A stretch of 64,000 nucleotides of DNA, taken from the NCBI RefSeq assembly GCF_035917975.1, contig NZ_CP109130.1, positions 3,596,001 through 3,660,000 on the forward strand. Direction: 5' to 3'. This document shows, piece by piece, positions 58,501 to 64,000 of this stretch (its first letter is position 1; each line of letters opens with the position of its first letter). Source of the stretch: Streptosporangium sp. NBC_01756 (lineage in GTDB: Bacteria > Actinomycetota > Actinomycetes > Streptosporangiales > Streptosporangiaceae). The notes below the pieces were generated by a model. The model saw only the letters and a program-made list of their open reading frames with translations. It did not search any database and was not told the DNA's origin. Position numbers and translations under genes: made by a program.

Positions 58501-59877
58501 ATGACTTTCGACTCCGCCCGTTGGCAGGCCCGGCTCGACGGCCTTCGCGCCGCCCACCATGTGCCGGGGGCGACGCTGGCCGTACTGGTGGACGGTGAGA
58601 TCCACGAGCTGGCCAGCGGCCTGCTGCACCGTGGGACGGGGGTGGAGACGACCACCGACTCGGTGTTCCTGTCCGGTTCGCTGGCGAAGGTCTACACCGC
58701 CACCCTGGTGATGCGGCTGGTCGACTCCGGCGACCTGGACCTGGACGCGCCGGTCGTCAGCGTGCTGCCGGAGTTCGCCACCCCCGATGCCGAAGCCACC
58801 AAGACGATCACCATCCGGCGACTGCTCAGCCACACCGGCGGGCTGACCTGCGACTTCACCTACGACTCCGGCCGGGGTGACGACTGCCTGGCCAAGTACG
58901 TCGAGGCCGCCAGGGAGGTGGCGCTGGACTGCCCGCCCGGGACGGCGATCTCCTACAGCAGCCTCGGATACGTCGTGCTGGGCCGCGTCATCGAGGTGCT
59001 GACCGGCAAGACCTGGGACCAGGCGCTGAAGGACATGCTCTTCACCCCGCTCGGGCTGGAGCGCTCGATGACGCTGCCGGAGGAGGCGCTGCGCTTCCGG
59101 GTGGCGATGAGCCACCTGGGAGAGCCGGGAGCCGACCCCGACCCGGCCCCGGCCTGGGACCTGATGCCGCGTTCGGCGGGGCCGTACGGCAGGGTCATCA
59201 TCTCCGCGGGGGACGTCGCCCGGTTCGTCCAGATGCACCTGGACGGCGGCACCGCCCCCGACGGCACCCGTGTGCTGTCCGCCGACGCCGTGGCGGCGAT
59301 GCAGCGCCGCGAGGTCGACAGCCCGGACAAGTGGACCGTCAGCGCCGACGGCTGGGGCCTGGGCTGGACCCTGTACGACTGGGAGGGCACCCCCGGTTAC
59401 GGTCACGACGGCAGCGCCGTCGCGCAGCACTCCTACCTGCGCGTCGTCCCGCACGCCGGCGTGGCCGTCGTCCTGCTCGCCAACGGCGGCGGCACCGACC
59501 GGCTGTACGCCGACCTGTTCCGGGAACTGCTGGCCGAACTGGCCGGGGTTCGCATGCCGGACGCCTTCGGGCCGCCGGCGGACCCGCCCGTGGTGGACAT
59601 GGCACCGCTGGTGGGCGTCTACAAGCGCGAGGGCGTCGTCACCACCATCGCCCAGGACGACGACGGCCGCGCGCACATCCGGTACGAGTTCGTCGACGGC
59701 ATGAAGGACTTCTCCCCGCCGCTGGAGATGGACCTGGTGCCGGTGTCGGAGACGGTGTTCGCCGCCTCCGGCGGTCCCGCCTTCAGCGGGGGCCACATCC
59801 CCGTCGTCTTCTCCACCCTGAGCGACGGCACCCCGTGCGTGTACATCGGCATGCGCGCCACACCCAAGACCGGCTGA
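58501..59877 (+). CDS. Serine beta-lactamase-fold hydrolase (class C/esterase type)
   Basis: This is a 458-residue protein. The catalytic S-x-x-K is in FLSGSLAKVYTATL (about 57-70). The second motif is Y-S-S in AISYSSLGYVVLG (normally Y-x-N), and the third is H-D-G in GYGHDGSAVAQH (normally K-T-G or H-x-G). A C-terminal beta-barrel-like domain follows (about 375-455). It has no signal peptide, so it is probably a cytoplasmic esterase or peptidase rather than a resistance enzyme. The ATG at 58501 follows GAGGAGAACC. It lies 190 bases after the GbsR-type regulator. Confidence 0.85.
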   Translation: MTFDSARWQARLDGLRAAHHVPGATLAVLVDGEIHELASGLLHRGTGVETTTDSVFLSGSLAKVYTATLVMRLVDSGDLDLDAPVVSVLPEFATPDAEATKTITIRRLLSHTGGLTCDFTYDSGRGDDCLAKYVEAAREVALDCPPGTAISYSSLGYVVLGRVIEVLTGKTWDQALKDMLFTPLGLERSMTLPEEALRFRVAMSHLGEPGADPDPAPAWDLMPRSAGPYGRVIISAGDVARFVQMHLDGGTAPDGTRVLSADAVAAMQRREVDSPDKWTVSADGWGLGWTLYDWEGTPGYGHDGSAVAQHSYLRVVPHAGVAVVLLANGGGTDRLYADLFRELLAELAGVRMPDAFGPPADPPVVDMAPLVGVYKREGVVTTIAQDDDGRAHIRYEFVDGMKDFSPPLEMDLVPVSETVFAASGGPAFSGGHIPVVFSTLSDGTPCVYIGMRATPKTG

Positions 59878-60050
59878 ACCCGGTGCCGCCCTGACGTCAC
59901 CCCGCCCCGCTGTACGGCCCCGACCGGGGCGGGCTGCGTCCGCCCCGACGCGGATATGCCGGCCACCGCACCGTCCCGGCTGGAGGGCTGACCGCCGTAC
60001 GGTCCCGGGCCCCGTCCCGGTCATGAGACGGCCTCGGTGAGAATGGACGG

Positions 60051-61064
60051 GTGATAGAGACGCGGCGGCTGAGGACCCTGCGCGCGGTGGCCGACCACCG
60101 GACGGTCACCGCAGCCGCCGCCGCGCTCCACCTGACCCCTTCCGCGGTGTCCCAGCAGCTCGTCGCCCTGGAGCACGAGGTGGGCCACCGGCTGCTGGAG
60201 CGCGACGGCCGGGGCGTGCGGCTGACCTCCGTCGGCCGTATCCTGCTCGGCCACGCCAACGAGGTGCTCGCCCAGTTGGAGCGGGCCGAGGCCGACATCG
60301 CCGCCTACACGACGGGTACGGCGGGCGAGGTGCAGGTGGCCTCCTTCGCCACCGCGATCGGGCTGGTGGTGGCCCCGGCGGTCGGCGCCCTCCGGAGCAA
60401 GGAGCCGGGCATCAAGGTGCGGGTCCTGGACGCTGAGGGCGACCAGAGCCTCACCATGGTCCTGGACGGCGCGGTGGACGCCGCCGTGGCGGTGGAGTAC
60501 CGCGGCGCCCCCGCCGAGGACGACCGGCGGCTGTCACGCATCCCGCTCTACTCCGAGCCGTTCGACGTGGTGCTCCCCGGCGATCACCCCCTCGCGAAGG
60601 CCGGGGCGGCCGTGACGGCATGGGCCGGCGGGACGGTCACGACGGGGACCGAGCGGCTGGTCACGGAGGGAGACACCGGGGCGGCCGTGACGGGGAGCGA
60701 GGTGGCGGTCGCGGACCTGGCGGGCGAGACGTGGATCGGCCCCTACCCGGGCAACCCCTGCCACGACGTGATCGCGCTGGCCTGCGAGCACGCCGGGTTC
60801 ACCCCCGCGTTCGCACACTCCTCCGACGACTTCAGCGCGGTGGTCGCGCTGGCCGCCGCCGGGGCGGGCGTGGCGATGGTGCCCCGCCTGGCACTGCGCG
60901 AGACGGACCTGTCGGGTGTGGTGGTCCGCCCGGTCGCGGGCCCGGAGCGCCGGGTCTTCGCCGCCGTACGGCGGGGCGCGGAACGGCACCCGCTCCTCAT
61001 CCCCCTGCTGGACGCCCTCCAGGATGCCGCGACGACCCTGCGCCAGACCGCCCCGTCGCCGTGA
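60051..61064 (+). CDS. LysR family transcriptional regulator with a 25-residue insert
   Basis: This is a 337-residue protein. The HTH is at residues 1-60 (LRTLRAVADHRTVTAAAAAL, LTPSAVSQQLVALEHEVGHR). The substrate domain (88-300) has the usual two-lobed pattern, including QVASFATAIGLVVAPAVGAL and DDFSAVVALAAAGAGVAMVP. The protein is longer than the usual 295-310 residues. Extra residues near 185-215 (TAWAGGTVTTGTERLVTEGD) are bordered by the same 18-base sequence at 60601-60618 and 60676-60693, a sign of an internal duplication. The GTG at 60051 is supported by the HTH. The target is unclear; the efflux gene downstream is convergent. Confidence 0.87.
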   Translation: MIETRRLRTLRAVADHRTVTAAAAALHLTPSAVSQQLVALEHEVGHRLLERDGRGVRLTSVGRILLGHANEVLAQLERAEADIAAYTTGTAGEVQVASFATAIGLVVAPAVGALRSKEPGIKVRVLDAEGDQSLTMVLDGAVDAAVAVEYRGAPAEDDRRLSRIPLYSEPFDVVLPGDHPLAKAGAAVTAWAGGTVTTGTERLVTEGDTGAAVTGSEVAVADLAGETWIGPYPGNPCHDVIALACEHAGFTPAFAHSSDDFSAVVALAAAGAGVAMVPRLALRETDLSGVVVRPVAGPERRVFAAVRRGAERHPLLIPLLDALQDAATTLRQTAPSP

Positions 61065-61160
61065 CGGGATCACCACATCAAGACCATATTGAACGGCCGC
61101 CACGGCGAACCCGCGGTGATGATCTTGCAGATTCCGGAGGATTTCGGCGACGGCCTCGGG

Positions 61161-62612
61161 CTACGCGGTTCGGCGGCTTGACGTTCCGAGGCGGCGGAAG
61201 CCGATCAGGGCGTTGGCCAGTGCGGGCAGCATGATCACAGTGGCGGTTAGGAAAATGGGCATCATCGTATCCGGCAGCGCGGAATGAGTGTCGACGCCGC
61301 CCGTGTGTCGAGCGCGGGCGGTGCAGATGGTCACGGCGACGGCAAGGCCGATGGCGGCGCCGATCAGACCGGCGGATTGGATGATGCCCGCGGCGATTCC
61401 CATGCTCTTCCTGGGGATCGAGGCCAGCGCCGTTGTCTCACAGGTAATCCAGATGAACGGCAGTCCGGCCCCGGTGAGTACGACACCGGGCAGGAGATCG
61501 GTCAGGTAGCCGGTTCCGGGGGCGATGCCGCTGAGCAGGAGCAGGCCCGGGGCGATAAGGACACAACCGAGGAGGTACGGCACGCGGGGGCCGTACCGGT
61601 TGAGCAGGCGGCGGCAGGTGCGGCCGAGTATCAGGACCGCACCGACCATGGGCAACAGCGCGAGTCCAGCCGCTTGGGGGCTGAACAGCAGGACCTGTTG
61701 GAGGTACAGGCTGCCGATGAAGACCACGGGAGCGGTGGCCGCAGAGACGAACAGCACACCAACGGCACCGGCGACCAGTTCGTGATCTCGGAAGACGGCC
61801 GACGGGAGGAGCGGTTGTCGGGAGTAAGCCTGAATGGTCACAAACAGCACGCTCAGGATGAGCGCGGCGGTGAACCCTGCGTAGGTTGCCTGGTTCCAGC
61901 CGCGTTCCGGAATGTTGACCAGGGTGTGAACGAGCGCGAACAGGGTGCCGACCAAGGCCAGCGTGCCCGGCACGTCGACGCCTCCGACTCGGGCTCGGCG
62001 GTCGTCGGCGGGTAGCAGCTTGAGGGCGCAGAGCAGTGCCAGCGCGATGACGGGGAGATTGAGATAGAACGCCCAGCGCCAGTGCAGGTGGTTGACAACG
62101 AGTCCGCCGAGCAGAACGCCGGATACCGAGCCTGCTCCGCCGATCGTGGCCCAGAGGGTCAGCGCCCGGGTCCGCTCGGCGGGCGTGGCTACGGTGGTCA
62201 TCACCATGGCCATCGCAGCGGGGACCAGCAACGCTGCCGCGCCGGCCTGTACGGCCCTGGCCAAGATCAGTGTTGTGCCCGTCGGGGAGGCGCCACAGGC
62301 GGCGGTTGCCAGCGCGAACACGGCGAGGGACCCGAGCAGCAGCCGCCGGGCGCCGAGGAGGTCCACGAACCGTCCGGCCGGAATCTGCAGTACTCCGAGC
62401 AGCAGTACATAGATGTTGGTCACCCAGTGCACATCGGTCACGCTCAGGGACAGGTCATGTTGGAGATCGGGGAGGGCCAGCGCGACGATTCCCGCGTCGG
62501 CGTTGGCCAGGAACGGCGCCAGCGCCAGAAGCACGATCAAGAGTCGTTGGCGGGCACCGGACCGGCCGTGCGCGAGGGCCGGTGGCGGGCATGGCGGGAT
62601 AACGGTAGCCAC
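61161..62612 (-). CDS. MFS transporter, DHA2-type (14-helix) drug efflux family
   Basis: This is a 483-residue permease with about 14 transmembrane segments. Motif A-like GVLQIPAGRFVDLLGARRLL follows helix 2, WATIGGAGSVSGVLLGGLVV is motif C in helix 5 (export signature), and HWRWAFYLNLPVIALALL lies at helix 6. The arrangement matches EmrB/QacA transporters that export drugs and antiseptics with protons. The start at 62612 gives a proline-rich cytoplasmic N-terminus of 20 residues. It is downstream of and convergent with LysR. A strong terminator separates it from the SDR gene on its other side. Confidence 0.9.
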   Translation of the reverse strand: MATVIPPCPPPALAHGRSGARQRLLIVLLALAPFLANADAGIVALALPDLQHDLSLSVTDVHWVTNIYVLLLGVLQIPAGRFVDLLGARRLLLGSLAVFALATAACGASPTGTTLILARAVQAGAAALLVPAAMAMVMTTVATPAERTRALTLWATIGGAGSVSGVLLGGLVVNHLHWRWAFYLNLPVIALALLCALKLLPADDRRARVGGVDVPGTLALVGTLFALVHTLVNIPERGWNQATYAGFTAALILSVLFVTIQAYSRQPLLPSAVFRDHELVAGAVGVLFVSAATAPVVFIGSLYLQQVLLFSPQAAGLALLPMVGAVLILGRTCRRLLNRYGPRVPYLLGCVLIAPGLLLLSGIAPGTGYLTDLLPGVVLTGAGLPFIWITCETTALASIPRKSMGIAAGIIQSAGLIGAAIGLAVAVTICTARARHTGGVDTHSALPDTMMPIFLTATVIMLPALANALIGFRRLGTSSRRTA

Positions 62613-62660
62613 AGTGATCCAGGGGTTGATGGGCTGTGCGGGCGGATGGGATCCCGAGGA

Positions 62661-62699
62661 ACGTGAGGGGGCCTCCGCGCCTTGGAGGCCCCCTCACGT
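62661..62699. terminator. 16-base perfect hairpin after the SDR gene
   Basis: ACGTGAGGGGGCCTCC (62661-62676) and GGAGGCCCCCTCACGT (62684-62699) pair exactly around a seven-base loop. It begins 14 bases after the leftward SDR gene ends at 62713 and separates it from the MFS gene on the same strand. Confidence 0.85.
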
Positions 62700-62712
62700 C
62701 ATCTGCTACGGG

Positions 62713-63519
62713 TCACAACTCCTTGAGGAATCCGGCATCCACCGAGAATTCAGCACCGGTCGTACTGGCTGAGCGCGGCGAGACCAGCAGGGCCACCACG
62801 TCCGCGACCTCCTGCGGGTCAACGAGACGTCCAGTGGTGAGGTTCATCATCTCCGGCGCGATCTGGTCCAGGACGGCGTCCCGGTCCGCTCCGGCTTGGG
62901 CGGCGATGATGTCGGCCGCACCGCCCTCCTCGGTCCACCAGGCGGTGCGGACGGGGCCGGGGGAGACGGTGTTGACGCGAATGCCCTGCGGGCCGTACTC
63001 CTCCGACAGCGCCTTGGTGAGGTTGGTCAGTCCGGCCTTGGCCGCGTTGTAGTCGACGTTCATCGGGGCCGGTCGCCGCGCGTTGCCCGAGGAGATGTTG
63101 ACGATCGCGCCGCCGCCCCTCGCAAGCATGAGCGGGATCGCGGCCCGGATCGCGCGGACGGCCGAAAACAGGTTGAACTCGAACATCGCCCGCCAGTCCT
63201 CATCGGTCGGCGTCAGGAACCCGAAGCGGGGAAGCTGCGCCCCGGGCGGCGGGCCGCCTGCGTTGTTGACCAGGATGTCCAGCCCGCCGAACGCCTCGGC
63301 GGCGCGGGCGACCGCTAGGCCGGGACCCTCGGGGTCGGTGAGGTCGACTGACGCATGGACGAGATTCGGGCCGGTCAGCCCGTCGAGTTCGGGACTGGTG
63401 CGGCGCGAGACGGCCACCACCTTGGCACCCTCCTGCAAAAACGTACGGGTAGTGGCCAAGCCCACCCCCTTGGAGGCACCGGTGACGACTGCGATACGGC
63501 CGGACAGCTGAAAATCCAT
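62713..63519 (-). CDS. Short-chain dehydrogenase/reductase
   Basis: This is a 268-residue SDR. The cofactor loop is VVTGASKGVGLATTR (about 12-26), the structural motif is LVNNAGGPPPGAQL (81-94), and the catalytic Ser/Tyr/Lys are in IVNISSGNARRPAPMNVDYN with AAKAGLTNLTKAL. GIRVNTVSPGPVRTAWW closes the site. The basic VVAVSRR after the second strand favours NADP(H). The substrate is unknown. The ATG at 63519 follows GGAGAACG. A perfect 8-base inverted repeat (63547-63568) just upstream suggests repression by an unlinked TetR-type regulator. Confidence 0.9.
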   Translation of the reverse strand: MDFQLSGRIAVVTGASKGVGLATTRTFLQEGAKVVAVSRRTSPELDGLTGPNLVHASVDLTDPEGPGLAVARAAEAFGGLDILVNNAGGPPPGAQLPRFGFLTPTDEDWRAMFEFNLFSAVRAIRAAIPLMLARGGGAIVNISSGNARRPAPMNVDYNAAKAGLTNLTKALSEEYGPQGIRVNTVSPGPVRTAWWTEEGGAADIIAAQAGADRDAVLDQIAPEMMNLTTGRLVDPQEVADVVALLVSPRSASTTGAEFSVDAGFLKEL

Positions 63520-63546
63520 GATCGTTCTCCTGTGGATCGGTTAACT

Positions 63547-63568
63547 TAACGGGAAATAAGTCCCGTTA
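63547..63568. promoter_or_regulatory. Inverted repeat operator before the SDR gene
   Basis: TAACGGGA (63547-63554) and TCCCGTTA (63561-63568) are perfect complements around AATAAG. The site is 28 bases upstream of the SDR start. This form is typical of TetR-family operators in actinomycetes; no regulator gene lies adjacent within the window. Confidence 0.7.
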
Positions 63569-63710
63569 GATGAAGATAGCACGGCTCTTGCATTAATGAA
63601 ACTCTTGACCCATTTACTGGCTGTGAGCAGCTGTCAGGTGTGACGGTCAGGTGGTGTCGCCGACGGGTTTCCGCCGTCCCGACCTCTGGCGACGCCTGCC
63701 CGCCTGCGCG

Positions 63711-64000
63711 TTATGGCAGGTCGACGGCCTCGGCCATGACCTGGTAGCCACGGTCGTTCGGGTGCAGGTGGTCGCCGCTGTCGTAGATGGGGTTGAGCTG
63801 GTCGGCGTCGCCCGGAGCGGCCAGGCGTCGGTCGAAGTCGAGCACGGCATCGTATGCGCCCGACGTCCGGATCCACTGGTTGAGCGCGTCGCGGGTCTGC
63901 TCGCCCTGCTCGGTGAAGTACTGCGAGTCCTTGTACGGCAGGAGCGTCGCGCCGATGGCCTCGATGCCCTTGGCGTGCGCACGCCGGATGATCTCGCGGT
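63711..64000 (-). CDS. SGNH/GDSL hydrolase, C-terminal part (partial)
   Basis: The frame runs from the window edge to a TAA at 63711-63713. It reads REIIRRAHAKGIEAIGATLL, PYKDSQYFTEQGEQTRDALN, QWIRTSGAYDAVLDFDRRLA, then DQLNPIYDSGDHLHPNDRGY and QVMAEAVDLP. GDHLHPND is the D-x-x-H block V motif with the catalytic Asp and His of SGNH hydrolases. Such secreted or cytoplasmic esterases act on acyl esters. The N-terminal Ser (block I) lies outside the window. It is co-oriented with the SDR gene, but the operator at 63547 sits between, so they are separate units. Confidence 0.82.
   Translation of the reverse strand, partial: REIIRRAHAKGIEAIGATLLPYKDSQYFTEQGEQTRDALNQWIRTSGAYDAVLDFDRRLAAPGDADQLNPIYDSGDHLHPNDRGYQVMAEAVDLP

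Overview
The window is high-GC DNA with many GTG starts, 4-base start/stop overlaps and actinobacterial families (ECF sigma factors, nitrate-sensing kinases, GbsR/MarR and WYL regulators, DUF4262, CU044_5270 proteins). It reads as a chromosome segment of a filamentous actinomycete, and gene content is compatible with the Streptosporangiaceae. That placement is inference; no rRNA or other marker gene is present. No tRNA, rRNA, CRISPR array or intact insertion sequence was seen.

Layout. 1-5.1 kb is a decayed stretch: the end of an ATP-binding regulator, two GNAT acetyltransferases, a frameshifted AraC regulator abutting a VOC gene, an IS5-type transposase remnant, a 5'-truncated and frameshifted hydrolase-like gene and a STAS-domain fragment. 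5.1-12 kb holds a MerR-type regulator behind a long repeat-bearing leader, an aldo/keto reductase, and two WYL regulators, each divergent from enzyme genes (RidA type; FAD monooxygenase). 12-17.2 kb holds an ECF sigma factor with its membrane partner, a DUF4262 protein, a small secreted protein behind AT-rich DNA, and a sensor kinase.

17.2-23.4 kb is the most unusual region. It is a tight six-gene leftward operon with a complete ECF-type importer (S, T and fused AA' ATPase), an S-adenosylhomocysteine-hydrolase-like protein that keeps the fold and NAD motif but lacks the usual active-site histidines, a second protein resembling only the NAD half of that enzyme, and a nucleoside-deaminase-type amidohydrolase. 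I infer import and processing of a nucleoside or nucleoside thioether by a deaminate-then-cleave route.

23.6-40.6 kb has a CASTOR/POLLUX-type ion channel, a 29-residue membrane peptide, an HPF-like protein, secreted and membrane proteins of unknown role, a TauE-type exporter, a TreS-like GH13 enzyme, a fused SecDF, an EF-hand miniprotein, an L,D-transpeptidase, a D-amino-acid-oxidase-like flavoprotein and an IclR regulator. 40.8-43.8 kb is a self-contained cytochrome P450 system (ferredoxin, reductase, P450). 43.8-47.6 kb has a VOC protein, a TetR regulator with a striking paired operator, and a SigE-like sigma factor with a membrane partner.

47.9-57.6 kb is catabolic: homogentisate dioxygenase, an unknown protein and fumarylacetoacetase in one overlapping operon, then an L,D-transpeptidase lipoprotein, an NfeD/SPFH pair, a polytopic membrane protein, and threonine dehydrogenase with 2-amino-3-ketobutyrate CoA ligase. 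57.7-64 kb ends with a GbsR-type regulator, a serine beta-lactamase-fold enzyme, LysR, a drug-efflux-type MFS transporter, an SDR with a palindromic operator, and a partial SGNH hydrolase. Several regulators sit beside clear inverted repeats that are good operator candidates.
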